Source: Pseudomonadota bacterium
Lineage (GTDB): Bacteria > Pseudomonadota > Alphaproteobacteria > UBA1280 > RI-95
Assembly (NCBI GenBank): GCA_016125375.1
Contig: WGLU01000006.1
Coordinates: 62,001 to 126,000, forward strand
Direction: 5' to 3'
DNA length: 64,000 nucleotides
The translations under genes were made by a program, and so were the position numbers. Each line of letters opens with the position of its first letter. Position 1 is the stretch's first letter. The notes below the pieces were generated by a model that searched no databases, was not told where the DNA came from, and saw only the letters and a program-made list of their open reading frames with translations. Shown here one piece after another: positions 28,514-37,078 of this stretch.

Positions 28514-29581
28514 TTACGCCCAAGTAAAGTGGCCTTTTTCTGTACGCAAAAAACTAACCTTTTCAAGGCCTTCAAACATGTTTTCTTCTGTCCCGGTCAG
28601 CCAAAGCTGGCTGCCCAGAGACTGGATTTGGTTGAATAATCTGGCACGGTTTGTCTGGTCCAGATGGGCTGTCGCCTCGTCCAACAGCAGGCAAGGAGCC
28701 TGTCCGGTACGGTCCTTGATCAGGCGGCAGTGGGCAATGATGATATGCATGAGTGCGCGTTTATGCTGTCCCATAGAGGCCTCGGTCAGGGAGATGGCAG
28801 CGTCCGTGTCGGTCAGCGCACCTGTTACTTCCGTCCGGTGGGGGCCGTAATGGGTGCTGTTGAAGCGTTTGTCACGGCTGCGGTTGTCCAATAAAGCGGT
28901 GGTAAAGGTTGCCTCATCGGGCAAGGATTCGCCCTTTTCAGCGCTACCATGCAGGGAAAGGCTGACGTCAGCCAGCAAGGGAGACAGGGCTGCAAGATAC
29001 GTCTGGCGGGCGGCCAGTACCTGTACACCCCAACGGGCAGCCTGTTTTTCCTCTATGGCTATCCAATCAGCATCCCCACTGTCCTTGAGCAGACGCGCAC
29101 GGTTCTGGATGTGATGGGTGTAGCGGGTCAGGTGTTCTGCGTGGTCTGGCAAAAGCCCGAAGACCAGCCGGTCAAAAAAGCGTCTGCGCGGGGCTGGGCC
29201 GTCAAAGAACAGGCGATCCATCTCCGGCGTAAACCAGACAACCGAGCCAAGGGCAGCCAAAGGTGCCGCACTGGTCAGCGGCTGGCCATCCAGTTTGATT
29301 TGGCGTTTTTTGCGATCAAACTGCATGCCGAGCGTATGGTCCTCGCCTCCGGAGCGGATGCGGGCAAACACGCCCCAGCTGGGTTGGTTGTGGCGGGTGA
29401 TTTCCTCAAGTTTAGCACGGTGGAGTCCGCGTCCTGGTGTCAGCATGGACAGGGCTTCCAGCAGCGATGTTTTACCGGCACCGTTTGGTCCCACAACCGC
29501 ATAGGCACCGCCGGCCGGCACCTCAACGGTGGCTGCCTCTATGTTACGGAATTGCTGGATTTTGAGCGTCTTTATCCACAT
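28514..29581 (-). CDS. recF: DNA replication and repair protein RecF
   Basis: SMC-like ATPase of the RecFOR pathway, loading RecA on gapped DNA. The 355-aa protein has Walker A GPNGAGKTSL at about residue 31, the signature-like SLTEASMGQHKR and Walker B LLLDEATAHLD. The start codon overlaps a perfect DnaA box (29572-29580). It belongs to the dnaA-dnaN-recF-gyrB order, although an RNA/small-ORF unit lies between it and dnaN and three proteases between it and gyrB. Confidence 0.95.
   Translation of the reverse strand: MWIKTLKIQQFRNIEAATVEVPAGGAYAVVGPNGAGKTSLLEALSMLTPGRGLHRAKLEEITRHNQPSWGVFARIRSGGEDHTLGMQFDRKKRQIKLDGQPLTSAAPLAALGSVVWFTPEMDRLFFDGPAPRRRFFDRLVFGLLPDHAEHLTRYTHHIQNRARLLKDSGDADWIAIEEKQAARWGVQVLAARQTYLAALSPLLADVSLSLHGSAEKGESLPDEATFTTALLDNRSRDKRFNSTHYGPHRTEVTGALTDTDAAISLTEASMGQHKRALMHIIIAHCRLIKDRTGQAPCLLLDEATAHLDQTNRARLFNQIQSLGSQLWLTGTEENMFEGLEKVSFLRTEKGHFTWA
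29572..29580 (+). promoter_or_regulatory. DnaA box at the recF start
   Basis: TTATCCACA matches the 9-mer consensus exactly and covers the recF initiation codon. A single box is likely a regulatory site rather than an origin. Confidence 0.5.
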
Positions 29582-29707
29582 ACACTTTTATACCACTATC
29601 GTTGTGCTGCTACCACTCTGCTGTGGGAAAGGGCCGCTGCTACCGATACAGGGCGTAGACAGGCGAAACAAGCTACCGCACACCTATGTCCAACGTTTCT
29701 TTTTCCC

Positions 29708-29736
29708 TTGCCCGCTCAATGCTTTCCCCCTACTTT
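29708..29736 (+). promoter_or_regulatory. Candidate promoter of the structured RNA
   Basis: TTGCCC and TACTTT are 17 bases apart, placing a start at about 29742, where the long helix of the RNA begins. The -10 hexamer matches the consensus only partly. Confidence 0.3.
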
Positions 29737-29740
29737 CAAT

Positions 29741-29937
29741 GGTAGAGCGGGTGTTCCGCTCTGGGGCGTCAGAACCTCATATTCCTACGCGACCTCAGGC
29801 ATTGGTCGTTAAACAACATGCCGCCAACCCGCTATGTCGGGGAGGCGGTGAATACAATACGGTGTAAGCTGGAATAAGCCGCGCCGTTCGTAGGACGGTT
29901 CTGAACTCCCCGGCACCCATTGGGTGCCGCTTTGTTT
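29741..29937 (+). ncRNA. Structured RNA, about 195 nt, ending in a terminator (leader RNA or 6S-like)
   Basis: Distant segments pair to close the molecule: GGGGCGT-CAGAACC (29763-29776) with GGTTCTG-A-ACTCCCC (29897-29911), then TCCTACG (29783-29789) with CGTAGGA (29889-29895). Inside are hairpins CGACC/GGTCG (29790-29808), CCGCC..CCCG-CTATGT-CGGG..GGCGG (29821-29848) and CGG..GCT-GGAATA-AGC..CCG. A terminator hairpin closes the 3' end. Length and long closing helix recall 6S RNA, but the branched interior does not fit it well. A 39-aa reading frame starts 24 bases later, so it may be a regulatory leader. It does not match any riboswitch I can recognise. Confidence 0.5.
29911..29937 (+). terminator. 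Terminator or attenuator hairpin in the RNA leader
   Basis: CGGCACCC-ATT-GGGTGCCG followed by CTTTGTTT. Its 3' arm (CCG) is also needed by the next hairpin (CCGC-TTTGT-TTA-ACAAA-GGCGG, 29927-29948), which runs into the ribosome site of the small gene, so the two are mutually exclusive. Confidence 0.65.
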
Positions 29938-29960
29938 AACAAAGGCGGGAGGGTAAGCGG

Positions 29961-30080
29961 GTGAAAAAGCCATCAGCTCAACTATGGTTATTGGTTGCAT
30001 GTGTGGTTTTGCTCGGCGCAATGATTGCCTTGCCTGTGCTTGTGTGCTCTGTTGCACCGTGCACCCTGCCCACGCCGTAA
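29961..30080 (+). CDS. Small hydrophobic membrane peptide, 39 aa
   Basis: A GTG start is preceded by GGGAGGG seven bases upstream. The peptide has a basic N-terminus (MKKPSAQ), one hydrophobic helix of about 22 residues (LWLLVACVVLLGAMIALPVLV) and a short C-terminal tail with two cysteines and prolines (CSVAPCTLPTP). A bidirectional terminator follows the TAA. The strong ribosome site, terminator and structured leader support a real gene. The size and shape fit small stress peptides and type I toxins of the Hok/TisB kind; no homology was recognised. Function unknown. Confidence 0.6.
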   Translation: MKKPSAQLWLLVACVVLLGAMIALPVLVCSVAPCTLPTP

Positions 30081-30081
30081 A

Positions 30082-30110
30082 AAAGCCCGCATTGCTGCGG
30101 GCTTTGTTTT
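30082..30110. terminator. Bidirectional terminator between small ORF and dnaN
   Basis: AAAGCCCGCA-TTGC-TGCGGGCTTT with A run on the left and TGTTTT on the right. It ends the small ORF and, on the minus strand, dnaN. Confidence 0.9.
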
Positions 30111-30124
30111 GTATGAACACTAGG

Positions 30125-31228
30125 TCAAATGCGCATTGGCATCAGGACGAACAGGGTGTCCATGTCGTTCGGGTCCTTCAGCAGAACGGGCGAATTACCG
30201 TCCTTCAGGTAGAACTTCACATCTTCACCGTCCATCAGTTGGCCGATTTCGGAAACATATTTGGCGTTAAAGCCAACATCCATGTTCTGGGCATCGTAGC
30301 TGATGGCCAGATCTTCGATGGCGTTTTCCTGATCAGGGTTGTTGGCGCTGATGGTCAGGTGGTTCGGCGCAATGCTGAACTTAACCGATTTGGACTTCTC
30401 GTGCGAGAGGATGGATACGCGGTCCACGGCTTGCAGCAGGGACTGGCGGGAAACATCCATCTCCAGCTTGTTATCGTAGGGGATAACACGCTCGTAGTCC
30501 GGGAAGGTACCGTCGATGACTTTGGAGGTCAGCACAACTTCGGATGTCTCGAACTGGATTTTCTTGTCGGTCACATGCAGGGTGACGTTTTTGGCTTCCT
30601 CAGCCAGTTTACGCAGCTCGCCAACAGTTTTGCGCGGAATAATCACGCTCGGCATATCGGCAGCGCCTTCCGGCAGCGGGTATTCGGCACGGGCCAGACG
30701 GTGACCGTCGGTCGCAACAAAGCGCAGCTTGTCGCCTTGCACGTGCATGTACACACCGTTGAGGTATTGGCGGGTATCGTCAACCGATGCTGCAAACTGG
30801 GCCTTGGTCAGCAGGCGGCGCAGCAGGTCGCCGGAAAGTTCGAACGTGACGCCGTCTTCGACCGTGGTCATGTCGGGGAAGGCATTTGCATCGAGGCAGG
30901 CCAGCGAGAACTTGGCTTTACCGCCGGAAACACTCAGGCGGCTGCCGTCAGCCGACAACTCGGCGCTGATCATCACGCCGTCCGGCAGCTTGCGCACGAT
31001 TTCGTAAAGTTTGTGGGCATTCACAGTGGTTACGCCTGCGCCTTCCACAAAGGCATCTGCGGTACCTTGTACGGCAATGTCGTTGTCGGTTGCGGTTGTG
31101 ACCAGTTTGTTGTCCTTCGCTTCCAGGCGAACGTTCGACAAAATGGCAATGCTGCTGCGCTTTTCAACCACAGACTGGGTGTGCGACAGGTTCTTCAGCA
31201 ACACGTCACGGGTAATGGAAAACTTCAT
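30125..31228 (-). CDS. dnaN: DNA polymerase III beta sliding clamp
   Basis: The 367-aa protein shows the three-domain clamp architecture: MKFSITRDVLLKNL at the N-terminus, a central FPDYERVIP, and a C-terminus ending in LFVLMPMRI, all typical of bacterial clamps. It encircles DNA and tethers polymerases and repair factors. It sits directly downstream of dnaA on the minus strand, separated by about 110 bp. Confidence 0.97.
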   Translation of the reverse strand: MKFSITRDVLLKNLSHTQSVVEKRSSIAILSNVRLEAKDNKLVTTATDNDIAVQGTADAFVEGAGVTTVNAHKLYEIVRKLPDGVMISAELSADGSRLSVSGGKAKFSLACLDANAFPDMTTVEDGVTFELSGDLLRRLLTKAQFAASVDDTRQYLNGVYMHVQGDKLRFVATDGHRLARAEYPLPEGAADMPSVIIPRKTVGELRKLAEEAKNVTLHVTDKKIQFETSEVVLTSKVIDGTFPDYERVIPYDNKLEMDVSRQSLLQAVDRVSILSHEKSKSVKFSIAPNHLTISANNPDQENAIEDLAISYDAQNMDVGFNAKYVSEIGQLMDGEDVKFYLKDGNSPVLLKDPNDMDTLFVLMPMRI

Positions 31229-31338
31229 CTGACCACCTAATGCTCTAAGTACAGTGTTACGGGCGTTTGGCGCCTATTTTACGGGTACGGAGCAATTTAG
31301 CATAAAAAAAAGTGCAACCCAAGCGCGGAAAACGCACT

Positions 31339-32745
31339 CTAAGCGTTGGTGGTGAGCATGTTTTCGAGGATTTTGACGTCCTCTTTCAGCGACGGGTCGC
31401 TGTCACGCAGTCCTTCGATGTGTTTGACCGCATGCATCACGGTCGTATGGTCGCGGCCGCCAAAGGCCTTGCCGATTTCCGGATAGGACTTGCTGGTCAG
31501 GGTTTTGGCCAGATACATAGCGATCTGACGGGGGCGTGCCACATCGCGGCTGCGGCGGCTGGAGTGCATCTCGTGCAGCTTGATGCGGTAGAACTCGGCC
31601 ACTTTCATCTGAATCTCGTCAATGGTAACGGCGCGGTTATAAACGCGGAACAGGTCTTTGAGCAGCTCCTGTGTCGTCGCCAGCGTAATAGGCTGGTGCA
31701 CAAGGGTGGTGTGGGCGACCAGGCGGTTCAGGGCACCTTCAAGCTCGCGTACGTTGCTGGCAATTTTATCCGCGAGGAACAGGGCCACATCACGCGGCAG
31801 GTCGATTTTCATATTCTGGGCCTTGCTTTCCAGAATGGCGACGCGTGTTTCCAGATCAGGGCGGTGAACTTCTGTCGTCAGACCCCAGCCGAGGCGCGAG
31901 CGCAGCCGGTCTTCAAAGCCGTCCAGTTCCAGCGGAGATTTATCCGCCGTCACAATCACCTGTTTGCGTTGGTCGAACAGGGCGTTCAGGGTGTTGAAAA
32001 ACTCCTCCTGCGAGGCGTCTTTACCGGCAATGAACTGGATGTCGTCAATCATCAGCACGTCAACGGAGCGGAAAGCGTCCTTGAAGTCGATGGTTTTCTT
32101 GTCTTTCAGGGCGCGGACAAACTGGTAAACGAACTTCTCGGAAGATGTATACATGACGCGGCGCTTGGGCGTCTGGGCGTGGATCTGCCACGCAATGGCG
32201 TGCATCAGGTGGGTTTTGCCAAGGCCAACACCGCCGTGGAGGAAAAAGGGGTTGTAGGCAATATCGTCCGACTCGGCAATCCGTTTGGCGGCGTGGTAGG
32301 CAAACTCGTTGGATTTACCGGTGACGAAGTTATCGAATGTATAGCGGGGGTCCAGAATATTACCGCCTTCAAGAACAGGGGAGCTGACCGGCGCCTTCTC
32401 TGCTTTTTTGGTGGTGACTTTGGGGGCGGTTTCGGCTTTTGCGGCTGCTTTGGCAGCGGGAGTTGCCGCTTGTGCCGATGCGGCAGCTGGCGGCGTCACG
32501 ATATAGTCGACAGTCATATCCAGCCCAGTTACGTCGACAATTGCTTTGCGCAGGACGTCTGTATAATGGCGGATGACCCAGTCCCGCATGAAGCGGGTTG
32601 GCACCTTAACGGCGACGGTGGTATTGCCTTCGGGTTGTTCGTCCGCCAGTTTCAGGGGCAGCAACCAGCTCTCGAAACAGGAATCACCCACCTCGGCCTT
32701 GAGGTGTTCGTGAATTGCATTCCAGTGTTCCGTGGTCAGGCGCAT
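31339..32745 (-). CDS. dnaA: Chromosomal replication initiator DnaA
   Basis: The 468-aa protein has an N-terminal domain I, a low-complexity alanine- and lysine-rich linker (about residues 80-130), the AAA+ module with GGVGLGKTHL and MIDDIQFI, and a domain IV helix-turn-helix with the signature FGGRDHTTVMHAVKHI. ATG 32745 is preferred to a TTG 12 bases upstream. It binds TTATNCACA boxes, several of which lie upstream of rpsT. A TGTATACA at 32146 is inside the gene. Confidence 0.97.
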   Translation of the reverse strand: MRLTTEHWNAIHEHLKAEVGDSCFESWLLPLKLADEQPEGNTTVAVKVPTRFMRDWVIRHYTDVLRKAIVDVTGLDMTVDYIVTPPAAASAQAATPAAKAAAKAETAPKVTTKKAEKAPVSSPVLEGGNILDPRYTFDNFVTGKSNEFAYHAAKRIAESDDIAYNPFFLHGGVGLGKTHLMHAIAWQIHAQTPKRRVMYTSSEKFVYQFVRALKDKKTIDFKDAFRSVDVLMIDDIQFIAGKDASQEEFFNTLNALFDQRKQVIVTADKSPLELDGFEDRLRSRLGWGLTTEVHRPDLETRVAILESKAQNMKIDLPRDVALFLADKIASNVRELEGALNRLVAHTTLVHQPITLATTQELLKDLFRVYNRAVTIDEIQMKVAEFYRIKLHEMHSSRRSRDVARPRQIAMYLAKTLTSKSYPEIGKAFGGRDHTTVMHAVKHIEGLRDSDPSLKEDVKILENMLTTNA

Positions 32746-32790
32746 GGTGGTCCCCAAATGTCGGTCAAACGTGTGTTTCGGGCATAAACA

Positions 32791-32822
32791 AAGGCCGCCG
32801 CTCGCTGGCGAACAGCGGCCTT
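32791..32822 (-). terminator. Terminator between rpsT and dnaA
   Basis: Minus strand AAGGCCGC..GCGGCCTT hairpin followed by TGTTT. Confidence 0.65.
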
Positions 32823-32880
32823 ATGCTTACTCTCAGGCGTCTTGTAACTTCTGCCGGTGCGTGGGCAGAAGGGAAAGCCC

Positions 32881-33147
32881 TTAGGCTTGCAGGCTGCGGA
32901 TACGGGCAGCCATCCGCGAAATGGTGCGGTTGGCGGTGCCTTGTTTCATCACGCCCTTGCTGACACCGCGGTGCAGTTCGGACATGGCAGCGGTGAACGC
33001 AGTACCGATGACGGCTTTGTCACCACCGGTTACGGCAGTTTCGAAAGCTTTAACAGCCGTGCGAAGGCGGCTGCGACGAGCGCGGTTTTCTTCGCGCTGG
33101 GCGGTGTTTTGGCGGGCGCGTTTGGCGGCCTGTTTGGTGTTAGCCAT
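32881..33147 (-). CDS. rpsT: 30S ribosomal protein S20
   Basis: The 88-aa basic protein begins MANTKQAAKRARQN and ends IRSLQA, the standard S20 pattern. It binds 16S rRNA early in small-subunit assembly. ATG 33147 is chosen because the mature N-terminus is MANTKQA; the frame opens five codons earlier. rpsT directly upstream of dnaA is a common alphaproteobacterial arrangement. Confidence 0.96.
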   Translation of the reverse strand: MANTKQAAKRARQNTAQREENRARRSRLRTAVKAFETAVTGGDKAVIGTAFTAAMSELHRGVSKGVMKQGTANRTISRMAARIRSLQA

Positions 33148-33162
33148 AGTCATATACTCCAA

Positions 33163-33341
33163 GTAGAGGGTTTAGAATGATATTCAGACGTCAGTGTCCA
33201 AACCTCAGGATGAGCAAAATAGCCTGTGGATAACTCACCGTCAAGGCCAAAAATGTGGGTTAAATGAGGTTTATCCACAGGGCTACAACATGTAGTGGTT
33301 TACCGGTTCGTAAACCCGCGACCGGAGTATTGTATACAACC
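33163..33341. promoter_or_regulatory. DnaA-box region upstream of rpsT-dnaA (oriC candidate)
   Basis: Two perfect DnaA boxes lie in opposite orientations (TGTGGATAA at 33225-33233 and TTATCCACA at 33271-33279), with a looser TGTGGGTTA between them at 33254. The stretch is relatively AT-rich and contains TGTATACA at 33331. This could be the origin or only the dnaA autoregulatory region; a long AT-rich unwinding element was not clearly seen. Confidence 0.45.
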
Positions 33342-34841
33342 CTAGGCGGAGGCGCCCAGAATCTGCGCAACGTCTTTAAAATCGCCTTTTTCCAGCAGAT
33401 GTAAGGCGTCCGCCACATAGGCGGGTGTGCGCAGGCCGCTGACAACACAGGTCACCCCGGGAGTGCTGGCAACCGTGTTCAGGGCCAGATGTTGGAGCGG
33501 TGCGTCCTGCCAGTCTTCGGGCAGCCGTTCAGTTAAGGCGCGCGTGAGGGGGGTGGTTTTTTCGGCCTCCATCTCCAGTGCCCAGGCTTTCAGAGCACTT
33601 TCAAAGTGTTTGTAAGCGCTCGCATACATTGAGTAGAGCTTTGGATTATCAAGCTTTTCTGTAATCCAGTCGGCAACTTGAACGGCTTGTGGTTCCAGAT
33701 AGTTCTGGCACACCTGCTCAGTGTGCACAGCACCGTTAAGCTGGTTGGTAATATCCTGCCAGTGATACCCGATTGTAGCCAATTCCTGCGGCCAATCACC
33801 ATCAGCAGCCTGAATCAGGGCGTGTTCCACTTCGGTCAGTTCTTCTGCGGCAGCAGGCAGGCGTATACCGGCTTCGCTGTGTGGACTTGCCAGACGAACC
33901 ATCTGCCCGTTCGGCATCAATGCATTGAGCGGCCGGTTGGCCATAACAGCCATATGACGGATGCTGGCCAGTTCCAGCGTGGTACAGGGCTTGTCCCCCT
34001 CAAAAGTTTTCTGGCTGGTGTTTTCCTCCCGCAGGGCGCCGAGCTCCAACAGGTTGAAGGGGAGCTGCAACACACGGAACATGCTGCGTTTCCGGCGGCC
34101 CCAAGCGGCTTGGGCAGCGGTGTCTGCGCAGGCAGACAGCCGGGCAAGGTCGACAAAATCATCAAAGTCCGCGGGCATACCCAGGGTATTGGAGGATACA
34201 CCGTAACGGCTGATGCGCCCGTCTTTACAGGCTTGCTCCAAAAAGGTGAAGGCTTCGGTTATCTGGTCGTAGAACCGCTCCCGCGCCGCCTCAAGCGGTG
34301 TACCGTTCTGCACAAGGTACTGCAGTTGGTATTCAGGATTGTGCAGCAGGAAAACATCCAGCGTATCGACCCCAAGGCGCTTTTGTGATGCTGTCAGCTG
34401 TCGTTCCAAAAACTCAGTATGTATACAATGCCAGAGGTGGTCGTTGAACATGGCCGTCTCCGGTGGCGGGCTGGTGCGCAGCTCGTGAAGGGTTTCACCC
34501 TGTACATAACCCGCTTTGGTAACCAGAACGACCTCTTCACGGCTCAGTCGTTTGGCAAAAAACAGCTCTTTCAGAATGAGCCCCAGCCAGCGTTCGGCAT
34601 TGCCGCCCATATAGTTGGCAGCGGTATCAATCAGGTTCAGTCCGTGTGTGAGAGCGTAAACCAGCGCGGCAGTCTGATCATCCTGACCGGCCATGCGGTA
34701 GGTTCCTGTACCGACCTTGGCAACAGTCAGGCCGTCAAAAATCCGCCACCCGTCGGGGGAGAGGTGCGGGTTCTCCGCCCACATACGGTCGGCATAGGCC
34801 TTAGTGCCTTCGACCGTCGCGCAGCCCGGAATCTGTGTCAT
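33342..34841 (-). CDS. Aldo/keto reductase with long C-terminal extension, 499 aa
   Basis: The N-terminal 330 residues carry the AKR landmarks: catalytic Asp and Tyr in LIDTAANYMGGNAE, Lys in VLVTKAGY and His in LLHNPE, plus VSSNTLG. NADPH-dependent carbonyl reduction is the family activity. About 150 extra helical residues follow, containing QLNGAVHTEQVCQ, before the late TCVVSGLRTPAYVADAL segment, so the length far exceeds the usual 320. ATG 34841 is chosen with AAAGG upstream. It is divergent from apbE, with 77 bases between starts. Confidence 0.85.
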   Translation of the reverse strand: MTQIPGCATVEGTKAYADRMWAENPHLSPDGWRIFDGLTVAKVGTGTYRMAGQDDQTAALVYALTHGLNLIDTAANYMGGNAERWLGLILKELFFAKRLSREEVVLVTKAGYVQGETLHELRTSPPPETAMFNDHLWHCIHTEFLERQLTASQKRLGVDTLDVFLLHNPEYQLQYLVQNGTPLEAARERFYDQITEAFTFLEQACKDGRISRYGVSSNTLGMPADFDDFVDLARLSACADTAAQAAWGRRKRSMFRVLQLPFNLLELGALREENTSQKTFEGDKPCTTLELASIRHMAVMANRPLNALMPNGQMVRLASPHSEAGIRLPAAAEELTEVEHALIQAADGDWPQELATIGYHWQDITNQLNGAVHTEQVCQNYLEPQAVQVADWITEKLDNPKLYSMYASAYKHFESALKAWALEMEAEKTTPLTRALTERLPEDWQDAPLQHLALNTVASTPGVTCVVSGLRTPAYVADALHLLEKGDFKDVAQILGASA

Positions 34842-34918
34842 GAGGTAACCTTTCGTCTTGCTCCGACGGGGGTGTTGCATAACAATAGACCAAAACTTTA
34901 ACGGCAAATACACCTTTT

Positions 34919-35899
34919 ATGAAGATATACCGCGCCCTTACCCTGACCTTGACCACGCTGGCTGCTACAGTTTTGAGTGCCTGCGGCGGCCCTGAAGAGC
35001 ATGAACTGCTAACCTACGGCATGGGCACATCGGTCATTATCAAGGTTTATGCCGACGATTTCCCTGCCGCCGATAAGGATGCGCTCATCAAGGAACTCCG
35101 CTATCAGGAGGCCGTTTTCAAGAAAAACGATCCGGCAGACAGCACCATCAACTACCTGCTGCGGGATGCACTCCGGTACCAAAAGGCTACAAAGGGTGCG
35201 TTTTCGCCATACCTTGGTGCACTCATCGACCTGTGGGGCTTTGACAGCGAGGATGCTGCCGTGTCCCGAAAACCGCCGTCAGATGACCAAATCCGTCAGG
35301 CGTTGACGCAACAGAAGCTGAACCTGTACGCCCTTGCCAAAGGATACACGGTAGACACGCTGGCCCGCAAACTTGAGCGTATGGGCTATAAAAACTACAT
35401 CGTCAACGCGGGCGGTGACCTTATCGCCAAAGGTAAAAAGGGCAATCAGCCCTGGCGCGTGGATGTGCGCCATCCGCGCTTTGTCCATCGTACTGTAGGG
35501 CAGCTGAAAGTTGACGGGAAACTGGCAGTGGCGACCAGCGGCGACTACCAGAACTATTTTGTATACGAAAACGAGTGGTACCACCACCTGCTTGACGGCC
35601 GTACCGGCAAGCCGGCCCGCAAATACCAGGCTGTAACGGTTATTGCAGACAGTGTGATGGAGGCCGATGCCATGGCTACGGCGATTTTCGTCAGCAACGG
35701 CGTTATTGACCTTACGGACAAGCGTGACCCCGCCTTTATGGTGACCACGCAGGACTACCACCAGACGATGACGCCCGCATTCCAGAAACGTTTTATCAGT
35801 AATTGCCCGCCCAATGACCCTTGTGTATCGCGTGACGACTACGCCAAATACGCCGAAGAACGGGACGCGAAAATGAACGGCACCAATGACAAGAAGTGA
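34919..35899 (+). CDS. apbE: FAD:protein FMN transferase (ApbE), lipoprotein
   Basis: Attaches FMN to a Thr or Ser of flavoprotein subunits such as RnfG/NqrC in the periplasm. The 326-aa protein has a lipoprotein signal with the lipobox L-S-A-C (Cys22), then MGTSVIIKVYA, VNAGGDLIAKGKKG, and the metal/FAD-binding TSGDYQNYF and DAMATAIFV motifs. It overlaps the next gene by 14 bases. No Rnf or Nqr flavoprotein gene is adjacent. Confidence 0.92.
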   Translation: MKIYRALTLTLTTLAATVLSACGGPEEHELLTYGMGTSVIIKVYADDFPAADKDALIKELRYQEAVFKKNDPADSTINYLLRDALRYQKATKGAFSPYLGALIDLWGFDSEDAAVSRKPPSDDQIRQALTQQKLNLYALAKGYTVDTLARKLERMGYKNYIVNAGGDLIAKGKKGNQPWRVDVRHPRFVHRTVGQLKVDGKLAVATSGDYQNYFVYENEWYHHLLDGRTGKPARKYQAVTVIADSVMEADAMATAIFVSNGVIDLTDKRDPAFMVTTQDYHQTMTPAFQKRFISNCPPNDPCVSRDDYAKYAEERDAKMNGTNDKK

Positions 35900-36242
35900 C
35901 TTTTTGCTGCTTGGTCTGCTGGGGGGGCTCACAGCAGGGTTCGGCCGGCTGGCTCGCGGCAGCGAAGGGACACATGCCGAAGTATTTGTCGGTAACGAGC
36001 GTGTTGCCCTGCTGGATTTAAGTCGCCCCCATACCTACACCATTAAGGGGTATATCGGTGCTGCTACAGTTGTTGTGGACGCGGGCAAAGCCCGGGTAAC
36101 GCAGGCGCCGTGCAGCGGCAAGCGGTGTATACACGTGGGGTGGCTGTCCCGTACGGGTGATGCCAGTCTGTGCGTCCCCAACCGGTTGATGGTCAAGATT
36201 GCCGGCGTGGCCGAAAACAGCGCCGATGCAATCGTCGGCTGA
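35886..36242 (+). CDS. NusG domain II-like exported protein, 118 aa
   Basis: An N-terminal hydrophobic segment (LLLGLLGGLTAGFG) anchors or exports a small beta-rich domain. The core APCSGKRCIHVGWLSRTGDASLCVPNRL, with three Cys and P-N-x-L, matches the DUF1312/NusG-II proteins often found beside apbE and Rnf genes. Their role is thought to be in flavoprotein assembly, inferred from context. Translational coupling to apbE is likely because of the 14-base overlap. Confidence 0.82.
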   Translation: MTRSDFLLLGLLGGLTAGFGRLARGSEGTHAEVFVGNERVALLDLSRPHTYTIKGYIGAATVVVDAGKARVTQAPCSGKRCIHVGWLSRTGDASLCVPNRLMVKIAGVAENSADAIVG

Positions 36243-36322
36243 GGATGTTGCGCGGGCGCAGCGCCTGTGCCAACATAAAGTCCGGCACTGATTTAACGAT
36301 ATAAAATAGGAAAAACAAAACT

Positions 36323-37075
36323 GTGCGCGCTTTTGTCACTTCTTTTATTCTGGGTTCCGCTCTGGCTTTGGGGGCAACGTCTGCCAAAGCAGCCGACATG
36401 ACAGACGATCATGTAAACGAGCTGATTGAAGCCTATATCAAAGCCCACCCGCATGTGATTTTTAACGCCGTTTCCGACTATCTGGTGAAAGAAGAGCAAA
36501 AATCCGCAGCCAAGGCGGTCGAGGATGCCTTTAACAACCCGGTGCCGTTTACACTGTCGGACCACACGCCGGTTCTGGGTGACAAAGACGCACCGGTAAC
36601 CATTATCCAGTTCGCCGAGTTCGAGTGCCCGTTCTGTGCCACAGCGCATGAAACCCTGACCGAGGTGATGCGCCGCTACAAATCCAAAGTGCGTCTGGCC
36701 TTTGTGCACATGCCGTTGTCCTTCCACAAACATGCGATTCCGGCAGCCAAGGCAGCCATTGCCGCTCAGCGTCAGGGCAAGTTCTGGGAGTACCACGACG
36801 CCCTGTTTGCCAATCAGGACAAGTTGGGTGAAAAGCTGTTCATCCAGACCGCCAAAGAGCTGGGACTGGACATGGCCAAATTCGATAAAGACCGCAATGA
36901 CCCGGCGCTGGACGACCTGATCCAGACCGACAGCAAGAGCGGTGCGGCCATTGGGGCGCGTGGCACGCCATACTTCCTGATCAACGGTGTTGCTGTTAAC
37001 GGTGCCCAGCCGATTGAGGCCTTTGAAGCTGTGATTGAGCGTCATCTGGCTAACTTGGATAAGAAGGGCAAGTAA
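36323..37075 (+). CDS. Periplasmic DsbA-family thiol oxidoreductase
   Basis: The 250-aa protein starts with GTG and a signal peptide (cleavage after AKA). The thioredoxin fold has the active site C-P-F-C in FECPFCATAHE, an inserted helical domain and the cis-proline region GTPYFLINGVAV. The layout fits the DsbA/BdbD-like group that introduces disulfides into exported proteins. A second related gene follows at 37079. Confidence 0.9.
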   Translation: MRAFVTSFILGSALALGATSAKAADMTDDHVNELIEAYIKAHPHVIFNAVSDYLVKEEQKSAAKAVEDAFNNPVPFTLSDHTPVLGDKDAPVTIIQFAEFECPFCATAHETLTEVMRRYKSKVRLAFVHMPLSFHKHAIPAAKAAIAAQRQGKFWEYHDALFANQDKLGEKLFIQTAKELGLDMAKFDKDRNDPALDDLIQTDSKSGAAIGARGTPYFLINGVAVNGAQPIEAFEAVIERHLANLDKKGK

Positions 37076-37078
37076 CCC

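Noticed and set aside
29741-29937. Structured RNA as tmRNA or RNase P RNA
   Set aside because: No tag-peptide frame, no tRNA-like TTCGAATC end and none of the conserved RNase P core were found.
29809-30120. Minus-strand reading frame of about 100 codons across the RNA region
   Set aside because: It runs antisense to the structured RNA, terminator and small ORF, has no ribosome site and no protein-like composition.
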